Positions 9,301 through 17,206 of a stretch of 36,759 bases of DNA are shown in pieces. Location of the stretch: contig CAYMTN010000024.1 in assembly GCA_964393335.1 (NCBI GenBank), positions 1 to 36,759 on the forward strand, read 5' to 3'. Within the stretch, counting starts at the first letter, position 1. Every line of letters starts with the position of its first letter. Made by a program: the position numbers and the translations under genes. This DNA is from CAYMTN01 sp964393335. Its GTDB lineage: Bacteria > Chloroflexota > Anaerolineae > Aggregatilineales > Aggregatilineaceae. The notes beneath the pieces were generated by a model. The model had not been told where the DNA came from. It saw nothing but the letters and a program-made list of their open reading frames with translations, and did not search any database.

Positions 9301-9667
9301 CGTTCTGAATGCCGTTGCTTGGGTAGTTGATCGTGACCACGCCAAATCCGCCGCACGTATTCGGAATGGGCGTCGGTAACGAGTCGGTATCATACATCGC
9401 GCCGTTGCTGCCATTGTAGAGCACAATCGTCCAACCGGTGAGGTCTGTTCCGGCAGGGCCGGCCACTTCAATTGCTTCGCCGGAATCAGTGCCAGCATTG
9501 TCGTAATGGATTTCGTTGACAAACACCGACAGCCCGCCAGCCGCCTGTGTCACGTTTGTGCCGTGCTGCATCCAGGGCACCAGTCCCAGCGCCAACACGA
9601 CGATCAACAAGACGTGCGCCACCGGCAGGGCCGTTTGCGCGAACGATCCAACACGTAATTTGACCAT
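6389..9667 (-). CDS. Large surface-anchored ExeM/NucH-type extracellular nuclease
   Basis: The product has 1092 residues; ATG preceded by GAGGGGG at 6-7 nt. A signal peptide is predicted at residues 1-42 (hydrophobic core 13-32). Then: a lamin-tail-like beta domain (about 46-205), a Big_5/SbsA-type Ig domain (about 216-323), an OB-fold domain (about 335-432), a linker shared with its paralogue (about 460-580), and an endonuclease/exonuclease/phosphatase domain (about 588-901). That last domain keeps the metal and catalytic motifs NVLNYF, MEIEN, SDMNSYAMED and SDHDPV. A DUF11 repeat (about 925-1044) follows. The tail has LPSTG at 1050-1054, a hydrophobic segment (about 1068-1086) and basic LRKMTR, resembling a sortase signal. 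Family members degrade extracellular DNA. A homologue of the gene at 10502-12499. Confidence 0.92.
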   Translation of the reverse strand: MVKLRVGSFAQTALPVAHVLLIVVLALGLVPWMQHGTNVTQAAGGLSVFVNEIHYDNAGTDSGEAIEVAGPAGTDLTGWTIVLYNGSNGAMYDTDSLPTPIPNTCGGFGVVTINYPSNGIQNGAPDGLALVDNIGTVQQFLSYEGTLVATDGPASGLTSTDIGVAETSSTAVGDSLQLQGTGQYYEDFTWAGPMTATFDSCNTGQTFTGTGGDAAPTVSSTSPADTDTNVALGANVTVNFSEAVDVTGDWFVMSCSVSGNRAPSMSNVAVSGGPQSFTIDPDSNFQYADSCTVIVYAVQVSDQDTDDPPDNMAANYVFSFTTPDADPCEASFMPTYTIQGSGSASAYDGSIETTMGVVTASFQDTSDGRSGFYVQDATGDSNVATSDGLFIYDNGFGVPVSAGDLVRVTGTVDEYYGLTEITSVTNVMVCSTGSVGSMTVNLPIPDAVNPADFWEPYENMLITIPQTLTVTETYELGRYGQILLSSGGRLWEYTHTNTPSVAGYADHLDENAHRTVYLDDHNNTQNPDPIIHPAPELTASNTVRGGDTVAGLTGTLMYTFNDWVIDPIAPVTFVPVNPRPETTPAVGGTVTVASFNVLNYFSTIDHGPDVCGPSGDMDCRGADSDEEFTRQRDKIIAALTAINADVVGLMEIENNSTAAVEDLVNGLNGVLGAGTYAYVDTGIIGTDAIKVALIYKPGTVSLAGDFAILDSSVDPLFVDTLNRPALAQTFEEIASGEMFTVVVNHLKSKGSDCNAESDPDLLDGQGNCPVTRTNAASALATWLAGDPTGSGDPDVLIISDMNSYAMEDPITTLITAGYTDLLGPSEYSYVFSGEWGYLDHALANTDLEPQVAAAAHWHINADEPSVLDYNEEYKTPNLINILYSAEPYRASDHDPVLVGLNLAAEAVGPEPETGGTAEIGVFDPALSKVGMLPAGGIGLPGEQLTWVITVTNNGTAAGSNIVITDTLRSELRIDSVQTARGSYAISGQTVTFTIPYLNPGESVEMRIMTTVLSSPLGGVFTNQADLAGTAANGDTVTTSVVATLSPATMLPSTGYPPAETPAGSQPVTLYLALAALVVALVAGGLTLRKMTR

Positions 9668-9839
9668 GAATTCCCCCTCTAATGGGTGTAAAAAAACAAA
9701 ATACAGTTAGATGCCCATGATACCGCCGAAAAAAGCGCAAAGCAACCAAAACCAGGTTAAAAATCTGTAACCTGGCAATCGGATGCGTCCCCGGCCATCC
9801 GGTGCCCTGCCCTACCGGCACAGCAACCCGGCACGCGTA

Positions 9840-9869
9840 TTGCGTGTTATATCAGGTGGCTGTTACAAT
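9840..9869 (+). promoter_or_regulatory. Promoter of the DinB-family gene
   Basis: TTGCGT (9840-9845), an 18-bp spacer, and TACAAT (9864-9869) preceded by TGT, giving an extended -10. The start codon lies about 40 nt downstream with GGGGAG in between. Confidence 0.5.
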
Positions 9870-9909
9870 CACGCCCGAATCAGCAACATCCATTGCGGGG
9901 AGCACAGAC

Positions 9910-10397
9910 ATGACACATCCGACCCTGACCCGGCTGGCGAAAAACCGCGCGCGCTTGCTCGAACTTGTCGGCGAGTTGCCCGACCAGTCGCTCGACATGC
10001 GCCTGGAAAATGGCTGGTCGATCCGCCAGATTCTGACCCACCTCGTCAACGCCGAAGAGGACCACCGCCGCGTGATCGAAGTGATCGTTGGCGAAAGACT
10101 CGAACGCCTGCCCGAAAAAATACAGCTCCACGATCACAACGCCGCGCGCCTGGCCGAACGCGGCCACATGACGCACGACGACCTGCTCGCGGCGCTCAAC
10201 GACCAGCGCGTCTTGACGATCGATCTGTTCAATCGCCTGAGCGCCGACCAACTGGNNNNNNNNNNCAACTGGAAAAAACGGGGCCGCATCCGGTGGTCGG
10301 CGATATGACCGTCGGCAACATCTTCCGCCTGATCGCCATGCACGAGCACACCCACACGCGCGACATTCAAGCCATCCTGCACAGCGCGGGCCTGTAA
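9910..10397 (+). CDS. DinB-family metal-binding protein, interrupted by an assembly gap
   Basis: The ATG at 9910 follows GCGGGGAG. The reading frame before the gap (frame of 9910) and after it (frame of 10266) differ, which would suggest a frameshift. However, the base runs on both sides of the ten Ns are the same (CAACTGG before, CAACTGG after). Merging that 7-bp overlap gives one intact frame of 156 residues reading ADQLEKTGPHPVVGD across the join. The merged protein has the DinB/YfiT four-helix pattern, with metal ligands H44 (ILTHLVNAEEDH) and H139/H143 (MHEHTHTRDIQ). Such proteins are often thiol-dependent transferases or detoxification enzymes; the substrate is unknown. It sits between two nuclease paralogues transcribed in the other direction. 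Confidence 0.88.
10256..10265. other. Assembly gap (10 N)
   Basis: Ten Ns join two contig ends that share CAACTGG (10249-10255 and 10266-10272). The gap is probably an unmerged contig overlap with no missing sequence. Confidence 0.95.
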
Positions 10398-10501
10398 CCG
10401 CCCGCGCCGCCCCTATCCCGATCACCCATCAGGGCGCAGCGCACAGGCACGCCCGGATTCATCCCCTCGAACAACCGTGCCGCACGGCGGGGCGCGCCTG
10501 A

Positions 10502-12499
10502 TCACTCCGCGCGCCGCCGCCGCTCGCCGACAAACGCCGCGATCACCACCAGCAGCACCGCGAGCAGCCCACCCGCGACGGCGAGAATTCCGCCGGTTGC
10601 GTCATTCAGATCGGTGTCGGTGACCTCGGTCATTTCGCCCGCATCCGATCCGCCCAGCGCCAACCCGACCAGCGCCGGGTCGTGGTCAGACGAGCGGAAG
10701 GGACTGTCATCGTACAGGCTGGCGATCTGGTTGTCGGTCTTATACTCGACGTTGTAGTCAAATACGCGCGCCTCGTCGGCATTGATGTGCCAGCTTGCCG
10801 CGCCCGTCACCTGACCGGCCAGCGTGCGGTTCGCCAGGGCATGATCGAGCGTCCCGGCCTGCCCAAAATAGATGTACGAATAATCGTCGTCGTTACCGGA
10901 CAGCCGGAGCAGGTTCGTGTATTCCGCGTCGGCGAAAACCATCAGCGGGTCTTCCATCGCGTACGCGTTCAGGTCGCCCATGACCAGCGCATCCGGGTCA
11001 CCGCTGCCGGTCGGATCGGTCAGCAGCCAGTTGACCAGCGTCTGCGCCGCCCGGATACGCTCCTGGTTCCAGCAGCCCTGCCCGTCGCCGGTATCGGGAT
11101 CGACCCCCGCGCCGGTGCAGCCCTTCGACTTGAAGTGATTGACCACGAAGACAAACCACTCGCCTGTGCGAATCTCCTCAAACGCCTGGGCAACCGGCGG
11201 GCGGCGTATGTCAAACGGCGCGTCGAGCGTCGTCGCCGGATCGCCAACCGGCGTCAGGGCCGCCGGACGGTAGATGATCGCCTGTTTGATGGCGTCACCG
11301 CCGGAATCCGGCAGGTGCAGCCCGGCGGGATCGGGAATAAACGCGTATTGCTCGCTCCCGGCAGCCGCATTCAACGCGCTGACCAGGTCGGCGATGGCGC
11401 TCTGCGGCCCATCGCCGTCGTTCTCGATCTCGATCAGGCCGACGACGTCCGCATTCAAGCCCAGGATCGCGCTGACGATCTTGGCCTGCTGGCGCTCGAA
11501 TTCTTCGGGCGTATTCGCGCCGCGCTCGGTCGGGAAACCGCCACCCGCCCCGTCGCCGTTGAAGTAGTTCAGCACGTTGAACGACGCGACCCGCAGCCGC
11601 CCGCCCACGTCCGGCGGATCGACCGGGCGCGGGTTGGCCGCATCAAACGTCACGTCGCCAGCCGGCTGGATGCGGTACGCGCCGAAGCGTTGGTCCAGCA
11701 CGCCAGTCAACCCGCTGACCGTGTAGCCGGACCGCAAGATATTCTGGGTGCTGAGGCCGCCTGCCGGGTAGACCATCGGATCGATGTTTTGCTGGTTGTC
11801 GCCGTCGTCGAGGATGATCGCGCGGTCGTCATTGTGCGCCTGGACGGCCCGCGCATCCGCGCCGGGCCGCGCGATATTCGTCGGCTCGTAGAGCCGCCCG
11901 CCCTCCGACAGCAGCATCTGCCCGTAGCGCCCCAGGTCGTACAGCTCGGTGATGGTCATCGCCTGCGGCAGCGTGACCAACATGCCCTCCCAGCGTTCCC
12001 AGTCGCTGACCTGCGTGACCGGCAGCGTGACGTCAGCCGGCGTCACGCTCGCGCCGCTGGAACACACCTCAATCGATTTGACGCGCCGAATCTGTGTCAG
12101 CGACGCGCCCGAATCGGCCAGCTCAAACGCCGAGCCGGTCACGCGCACCACGTCACCCACCGCCACGTCGACGCGGACCAGCGAGCTGTCCACGAACACG
12201 CCTTCCGACGTGAGCGGGTCGGCATCGGCGTCGGCGTCTTCTTCCTGCACGAAGAACCCGCCGAACTGCGTCGCCCGGTCCTGGTAATCGCCGACGACGA
12301 CGCCTTCAATCGTCACCGGCTGCCCGCCGAGCGGAGTCTGCTCGCCGCTGCCCTGCACCTCGTGAATGAACGTGGCCGGGTCGCCGCAGCCGCCGCTGTC
12401 CTGTGCCGCGACGGGTTCCGGCAGCGCCGCTGTCACCAGCGCAGTAGTCACCAGCAGCGCCAGCGTGAAACGCCCAAAATAATCCTGTACAGTCTGCAT
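10502..12499 (-). CDS. Membrane-anchored ExeM/NucH-type extracellular nuclease (paralogue)
   Basis: The product has 665 residues. The ATG at 12497-12499 is chosen because it opens a clear signal peptide (residues 1-32, ending PVAAQD) and AGGGAG lies 8 nt upstream; the frame extends further but that part lacks protein character. Domains: OB-fold (about 45-146), a linker shared with the large nuclease (LYDLGRYGQMLL, about 165-290), EEP nuclease domain (about 300-617) with NVLNYF, IEIEN, GDLNAYAMED and SDHDPA, then one C-terminal membrane helix (about 636-656) followed by basic ERRRRAE. It lacks the lamin-tail, Ig, DUF11 and LPxTG parts of its paralogue, so the two are anchored differently. The likely role is DNA or nucleotide hydrolysis outside the cell. 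Confidence 0.92.
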   Translation of the reverse strand: MQTVQDYFGRFTLALLVTTALVTAALPEPVAAQDSGGCGDPATFIHEVQGSGEQTPLGGQPVTIEGVVVGDYQDRATQFGGFFVQEEDADADADPLTSEGVFVDSSLVRVDVAVGDVVRVTGSAFELADSGASLTQIRRVKSIEVCSSGASVTPADVTLPVTQVSDWERWEGMLVTLPQAMTITELYDLGRYGQMLLSEGGRLYEPTNIARPGADARAVQAHNDDRAIILDDGDNQQNIDPMVYPAGGLSTQNILRSGYTVSGLTGVLDQRFGAYRIQPAGDVTFDAANPRPVDPPDVGGRLRVASFNVLNYFNGDGAGGGFPTERGANTPEEFERQQAKIVSAILGLNADVVGLIEIENDGDGPQSAIADLVSALNAAAGSEQYAFIPDPAGLHLPDSGGDAIKQAIIYRPAALTPVGDPATTLDAPFDIRRPPVAQAFEEIRTGEWFVFVVNHFKSKGCTGAGVDPDTGDGQGCWNQERIRAAQTLVNWLLTDPTGSGDPDALVMGDLNAYAMEDPLMVFADAEYTNLLRLSGNDDDYSYIYFGQAGTLDHALANRTLAGQVTGAASWHINADEARVFDYNVEYKTDNQIASLYDDSPFRSSDHDPALVGLALGGSDAGEMTEVTDTDLNDATGGILAVAGGLLAVLLVVIAAFVGERRRRAE

Positions 12500-12552
12500 A
12501 CCATCATCTCCCTGACGGGTCGTGTAACGTACTGTAATCATAAACGCGACGG

Positions 12553-12618
12553 CTGCACGCGGCAATGCGCCGTTGGCAACGCGCCGCTGGCAACGTGCCA
12601 CCGGCAACGTGCCGCCCC
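12553..12618. repeat. 14-bp tandem repeats upstream of the second nuclease
   Basis: Three good units (12567-12580, 12581-12594, 12595-12608; consensus GYGCCRYYGGCAAC) are flanked by a divergent unit (12553-12566) and a partial one (12609-12618). They start 54 bp upstream of the ATG at 12499. The junction GGCAACGTGCC is nearly palindromic. They lie outside any supported gene and could be regulator-binding iterons or slippage-generated repeats. Confidence 0.7.
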
Positions 12619-12697
12619 ATCATAACGCAAACGCAGCGACACGGGGGCGAATCCCGTGCCGCTGCTGCTTCTGATTGGGGCTGATACCAGCAGACTG

Positions 12698-13363
12698 TTA
12701 CCCGGCGCAGCGCTCGAACGCGGGCAGATGTTGGAATTCCGACGCGTCACGCAGCGCGGTAAAGACCTGCACCATGTCCGGGTAATCCTGCACGGTGGCC
12801 AGCCAGCTATCGTACAGGCTGAAGTTGGCGACCTCGGCAGCCGCACCGGCGGCACAGGCATCCGTGAGCGCATCAAACTGGGGAACGCTGTCCAGCGGTG
12901 CGATGGCGGGAATAGTCAGGTCGTAGCGCGTGAACAGGGATTCCAGCGCGGCGATGTGGCTGGCTTCGGCCTGCTGAATGCTCGTGAACGGGCGCACCGC
13001 GCCAAACTGGTCGATCACGGCCTGGTACGTGTCGTAGGCGTGATGCTCGTCCGCCAACCCGGCGGTGAGGGCGGCGACCACGTCGGCAGGCACATCACCC
13101 GGCACCGCTGGCGGCAAATTAGCCAGCAGGTTGTTCTGGTACAGGCCGGTTTGCCCGTTTTGCCCGTTTTGCCCGGCATTTTGCCACGACTGTGCCAGGT
13201 TCTGCCCGGCTAAGGACTGTTGGCCCTGGCCGCCGCGCCCGTTTCCGCGCCCGGTCGGCCCCTGGGCTGAACTGGTATCGACCAGCAGCACGAACGACAA
13301 CACGGCAACGCCTACCACGATCAGCGCGAAAATCCCGAATTTGACCAGACGATTGTTCAACAT
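12698..13363 (-). CDS. Secreted ferritin-like DUF2202 protein
   Basis: The product has 221 residues. The ATG at 13361-13363 follows AGGAGA at 8 nt; a longer frame exists but lacks a ribosome site. Residues 1-34 form a signal peptide or N-terminal anchor. Residues 36-80 are a Gly/Gln/Asn-rich low-complexity linker with short QNG repeats. The rest is a four-helix domain typical of DUF2202, with two-metal ligands E106, E134xxH137, E177 and E209xxH212. Known ferritin-like folds bind iron for oxidation or storage; an extracellular role in metal binding or redox protection is inferred. It is a separate transcription unit downstream of the methyltransferase (115-bp gap). Confidence 0.88.
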   Translation of the reverse strand: MLNNRLVKFGIFALIVVGVAVLSFVLLVDTSSAQGPTGRGNGRGGQGQQSLAGQNLAQSWQNAGQNGQNGQTGLYQNNLLANLPPAVPGDVPADVVAALTAGLADEHHAYDTYQAVIDQFGAVRPFTSIQQAEASHIAALESLFTRYDLTIPAIAPLDSVPQFDALTDACAAGAAAEVANFSLYDSWLATVQDYPDMVQVFTALRDASEFQHLPAFERCAG

Positions 13364-13478
13364 GTTCGTTTCTCCTATACAGTTACATCGCATTCAAACG
13401 TGTGCATAGGATAAAGCCGAACTGTGTGGAACCCGTGAAGAAACGATAGGGAAATTGTGTGATCGACGCGCCGCCGGA

Positions 13479-14240
13479 TCACCGGCCCGGCTTCTGCACG
13501 ATCAGCAGCTCGCGGTGTTCGTTGGTTTCGATGCCGCGCGGGGTACGAAAATCGTTCAGTATGTGATCGACCTGCGGCCAGTGCCGCTCGATGTCGAAAT
13601 CTTCCGGCATGGGGATCGCCATCAGCCAGAAGACGAGCGACTCCACATCCAGGAACAGGTACGGCACGTCGTACTCGGCGCGGCAGCGCACGGCAAACCC
13701 CCGCGCGGCGAACGCGTCCACCCATTCGCCGACCGTCTGACCCGGCTCCTCGACGTAGGTCCCGCCCGGCCCGCAGCCGAACAAGGCGCAGATGTTCGCC
13801 GTATTACGCGCGCCGACCTGCTGCGCAATGAACACCCCGCCGGGACGCAGCACCCGCGCGATCTCGTCCACGTAAACGGCGGAATGACGGTTCAGCACCA
13901 CGTCAAACACGCCAGCCGGAAATTCGAGCGCCGCCGCATCCATCGGCAGGAACTTGATCCGGCAGGCGAGATCGTCCGGCAGGTTTTCGTCGGCGACGGC
14001 GACCATCGCCGGGTCGGCGTCGATGCCGATGCCGCTGCCGTACGCGTCCGCCAGCGCCAGGAATCGCTCGCCGCCGCCCGTGCCGATATCCAATACGCGG
14101 TGCAGCGGCGACAGGTAGCGCCGCGCGACGTCCATGTAATCCCAGGGCACCGGCCCAAGCTGGTCCCGCACGCGCGAAAAATCCCAGCCCCGGCGCGGCT
14201 CGACGGCGCTGGCGACCCGCCGCAGTTCATCCAATGGCAT
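13479..14240 (-). CDS. Class I SAM-dependent methyltransferase
   Basis: The product has 253 residues; ATG preceded by GAGGA at about 9 nt. It has a Rossmann methyltransferase domain with motif I VLDIGTGGGERF (49-60), an acidic motif II (GIGIDADP), motif post-II MDAAALEFP, then FDVVLNRHSAVY and IARVLRPGGVF (motifs IV and V). There is no signal or membrane segment. The overall form resembles methyltransferases acting on small molecules or rRNA (RlmA/UbiE-like annotation), but the substrate cannot be read from the sequence. The next gene upstream on this strand (14349) belongs to the cell-wall pair, 108 bp away. Confidence 0.9.
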   Translation of the reverse strand: MPLDELRRVASAVEPRRGWDFSRVRDQLGPVPWDYMDVARRYLSPLHRVLDIGTGGGERFLALADAYGSGIGIDADPAMVAVADENLPDDLACRIKFLPMDAAALEFPAGVFDVVLNRHSAVYVDEIARVLRPGGVFIAQQVGARNTANICALFGCGPGGTYVEEPGQTVGEWVDAFAARGFAVRCRAEYDVPYLFLDVESLVFWLMAIPMPEDFDIERHWPQVDHILNDFRTPRGIETNEHRELLIVQKPGR

Positions 14241-14348
14241 GATCTCGTTTCCTCGAAATAGTTTCTAGCGCGGCACAACACCAGAACCCCCAGCAAAAAC
14301 TACGCCGGACTGGGCAAGTCCCCTCGCCTACTGTGTGAGCGAGGGAAT

Positions 14349-15818
14349 CTAGGGGTGAGGGCCTGCCGCCGCCTCAAAGGCCGCCCCGGCCACCTGCGCC
14401 GCCACGCCGGGATCGGACTCGTTCTCGACGACCACGACCGCCACAATCGCGGCGGGCTGGTCGGCCTCGGTCTGGTCGATAAATCCCGTAAACCACACAT
14501 ACGGCGTCGCGTCCGGCCCGGCAAACGCGCGCGCGCTGTGGCCGTGCAGCACCAGGTCGCCGCGCAGCGCCTGCCGCACGTCCGGACTCTGGGCCGCCGC
14601 CTGGAGCATGGCCAGACGCAGCGCCGCCGCCACGTCCACGCGCAGCAGCGCCGGTTGCAGCACCGGCACCTCGACTGGCTGCCAGACCGTCGCGCCGGGC
14701 GCGCGGGTCGCGTCGATCATGTGCAGCGGCACGGCGTTGCCCTGGTTGGCGACCGCCGCGATGACCTGCGCCATTTGCAGCGGCGTGACGGTCAGCGCGC
14801 CCTGCCCGGTCAATTCCGCCGCAAGTTGGTCCAGCGGAGTCGCGCCGCTGAACGCGTCGGGCGGCGGCCCGGCGACCGTCTCGAATTGGGCCAGCGCGGG
14901 CGGGTCCAGCAGCCCCAGCACACCCAGCCGCTCCCAGATTCGTTCGGGCGTCAGCGCCCCACCCGGCACGAGGTCCAGCGCGTACGCAAACGGCGCAGGG
15001 CAGCCGTACACATACGCCTCGGCCAGCGACAGCGGCCCGTCCGGCGTGCCGTCCAGGCAGGTCAGCGTCACGCCGTTGACCGTCACCGCATCGTGCGCCG
15101 TTGGGATCGGGTCGTTGAGCAGGTAACCGCCATCCGTTTTCAGGTCGGGACTCGCGCCCAAAATCGCGGCGAGGATCACGGTTTCCAGCGTGCCGCCCGG
15201 CTGGTAGAGGCCTGCCGTCACGCGGTTCAACAGCGGGGACGTGGTCTGATCCTGCGTGAGCGTTTTCCAGTTCGCGTCCAGCGTGTTCGGGTCATAACCC
15301 GGCTGGCTGACCATCGCCAGCACGCGCCCGGTCGGCACGTCCACGACGATGATCGCCCCGCTGTGGCCCGCCAGCGCACCCGCCGCTGCCTGCTGCACGC
15401 CGAGATCGAGCGTCGTGCGCACGTCTCCGCCCTGCTGCGGGCGGTGCAGCATATCGTCCACCAGGGTACGCCACTTGTTGTCGTACCGGTCGCCGCTCAA
15501 TGTCGGGTCGAACGCGCGCTCGACGCCCGCTGTGCCATACGTCAGGCTGTAATACCCGACCGCGCCCGCCGCGTCAGGATACGGGTAGACGCGCTGCATC
15601 ACGCCCGATTCCGTCTCGACGCTGTACGCCAGCCGGTCGCCGGACCGGTCATAGATCGCGCCGCGCCGGATGCGCTGCTCCGCGATCACGTTGCGGGCGT
15701 TGTCGTCGCGGGCCAGCAGACTGTTGGCCTGGACCACGACCCAAAACGCCGTACTCAGCGCGATCAGCGCGAACAGCGCCAGCACGGCGGCTGTGATGCG
15801 GTTCAGCTCGTTGACCAT
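14349..15818 (-). CDS. PBP2-like protein lacking all transpeptidase active-site motifs
   Basis: The product has 489 residues. The ATG at 15816-15818 opens an N-terminal anchor (about 9-30), 5 nt after the SEDS stop. The protein aligns through its length with class B PBPs: RRGAIYDRSGDRLA (51-64), TTLDLGVQQAA, SPLLNRVTAGLYQPG (194-208), LTGQGALTVTPLQMA, and VWFTGFI with a final VVVVEN strand. Yet the three catalytic motifs are gone: SxxK is G209-T-L-E212, SxN is G272-C-P274, and KTG is H427-S-A429. The frame is open and well conserved in fold, so it is not a decayed pseudogene. It is likely an inactive partner or regulator of the adjacent SEDS glycosyltransferase; this is inference. Confidence 0.85.
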   Translation of the reverse strand: MVNELNRITAAVLALFALIALSTAFWVVVQANSLLARDDNARNVIAEQRIRRGAIYDRSGDRLAYSVETESGVMQRVYPYPDAAGAVGYYSLTYGTAGVERAFDPTLSGDRYDNKWRTLVDDMLHRPQQGGDVRTTLDLGVQQAAAGALAGHSGAIIVVDVPTGRVLAMVSQPGYDPNTLDANWKTLTQDQTTSPLLNRVTAGLYQPGGTLETVILAAILGASPDLKTDGGYLLNDPIPTAHDAVTVNGVTLTCLDGTPDGPLSLAEAYVYGCPAPFAYALDLVPGGALTPERIWERLGVLGLLDPPALAQFETVAGPPPDAFSGATPLDQLAAELTGQGALTVTPLQMAQVIAAVANQGNAVPLHMIDATRAPGATVWQPVEVPVLQPALLRVDVAAALRLAMLQAAAQSPDVRQALRGDLVLHGHSARAFAGPDATPYVWFTGFIDQTEADQPAAIVAVVVVENESDPGVAAQVAGAAFEAAAGPHP

Positions 15819-15823
15819 CGCCG

Positions 15824-17155
15824 TTACCGTGCGCCCTGTTCGTCGCCGCTCAACACCAGCAGCAGGCCGATAATCACGAAACTGGTCAGCAGCGAGCTGC
15901 CGCCATAACTGACAAACGGCAGCGTGACGCCCGTCAGCGGCACGAGTTTTAACACGCCGCCCATGATCAACAGGCTTTGCAGCGCCACCATGATACTCAG
16001 CCCTGCCGCCAGCAGCCCGCGAAACACGTGCCGCGCCCGGACCGCGATCTGCATCCCTCGCACGACGATCACCGCCAGCGCGACCAGCACCGCCAACACG
16101 CCCAACAGGCCCCATTCTTCGGCAATCGCCGCAAACGCGAAATCCGAATGCACGACCGGGATGATCGTCGGCTGGCCCTGCCCGATTCCCTGGCCGAACA
16201 CGCCGCCCGCCGCGACGGCCATCAGACTCTGTACGACCTGGTACGCGCTCGACCCGGCAGTCGACCACGGATCGAGCCAGATATCCACGCGCAGCGCCAC
16301 CACGTCAAACAGGTTGTACGCCACGAGTCCCGCCACCAGCAGCAGCCCCATCCCGCCGATCAGCAGCAGCCCCTGCCCGCTGGCGATGTACAGCATAACC
16401 ATGAACACGGCGAAAAACAGCGTCGCCGCACCCAGGTCTTTCTGCCACACCAGCACCACGACGCAGATGCCCCACATCAGCAGCACCGGCCCCAAAAACG
16501 CCGGGGATGGCACCTGCCAGGGTCCGATCCGCAGCGAATCCTGGCGCATGTAACGCTGGTGATCGGCAAAATAACTCGCCAGGAACGCGACGAGCAGAAT
16601 CTTCAGCAGTTCCGACGGCTGGTAATAGATGCGCCCGAAGCCCAGCCACAACCACAAACGCGGCCCGCGCTGCGACGGATTCTCGCCCAGCAGGATCGTG
16701 ATCGCCAGCAGCGCCAAGCCGCCGATCAGCCACGTATAGCGGTAGCGGCGCAGCCAGCGCAGGTCATTGGGCAGCGCGGTTACGGCCAGCAGCGCCGCCA
16801 GCCCGACGATCAACCATACGGTTTGCCGCACGGCATACGACGGCACCAGCCGCGCGACCAGGTTCAGCCCCCAGCCGGTGAGAAACATCGCCAGCGGGAA
16901 CAGCAGCGGATCGCGCCGGGGCAAACGCCGTTCCAGCGCCCAATGCCCGACCGCCGCGCAGGCGATCCACACGCCCACCGGCCAGATCGCCGTCCAGGCA
17001 CGGTCACGCGCGATCAGCAGCGCGACCTGGTTGACCAGCACGAACAGCCCGGCCAGCGCCAGCAGCAGCCGCTCGTGGCGCGCGGGCAGTCGTTCCTCGG
17101 CGTCCAGGTCTACGCCCCGTGACAGGGGCCGTGTGGGTGACAGTATCGTGTGCAT
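15824..17155 (-). CDS. SEDS peptidoglycan glycosyltransferase (FtsW/RodA/SpoVE family)
   Basis: The product has 443 residues from the ATG at 17153-17155; a TTG 9 nt upstream in frame is also possible. It is a polytopic membrane protein with about ten hydrophobic segments. Family signatures are present: RGPRLWLWLGF, QPSELLKILLVAFLASYF, the catalytic Asp in WQKDLGAATLFF (about D240), YQVVQSLMAVAAGGVFGQGIGQG, HSDFAFAAIAEEWG and the C-terminal LPFVSYGGSSLL. It polymerises lipid II into glycan strands, usually together with a class B PBP. The PBP-like gene follows 5 nt downstream, so the two are translationally coupled. Whether it serves division (FtsW) or elongation (RodA) cannot be decided here. 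Confidence 0.93.
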   Translation of the reverse strand: MHTILSPTRPLSRGVDLDAEERLPARHERLLLALAGLFVLVNQVALLIARDRAWTAIWPVGVWIACAAVGHWALERRLPRRDPLLFPLAMFLTGWGLNLVARLVPSYAVRQTVWLIVGLAALLAVTALPNDLRWLRRYRYTWLIGGLALLAITILLGENPSQRGPRLWLWLGFGRIYYQPSELLKILLVAFLASYFADHQRYMRQDSLRIGPWQVPSPAFLGPVLLMWGICVVVLVWQKDLGAATLFFAVFMVMLYIASGQGLLLIGGMGLLLVAGLVAYNLFDVVALRVDIWLDPWSTAGSSAYQVVQSLMAVAAGGVFGQGIGQGQPTIIPVVHSDFAFAAIAEEWGLLGVLAVLVALAVIVVRGMQIAVRARHVFRGLLAAGLSIMVALQSLLIMGGVLKLVPLTGVTLPFVSYGGSSLLTSFVIIGLLLVLSGDEQGAR

Positions 17156-17206
17156 CCTATCCAATCGGGAATCATTGGGCGGCAGACCGGCCCCCGCGCC
17201 GCGCCG

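Noticed and set aside
9910..10397. DinB gene as a frameshifted pseudogene
   Set aside because: The shift coincides with the N gap, and the shared CAACTGG on both sides restores the frame.
14290..14352. Hairpin-like CCCCTCGCC...GCGAGGG segment after the methyltransferase start as a terminator or mobile element
   Set aside because: The pairing is imperfect and similar GC-rich runs are common here; not enough to call.
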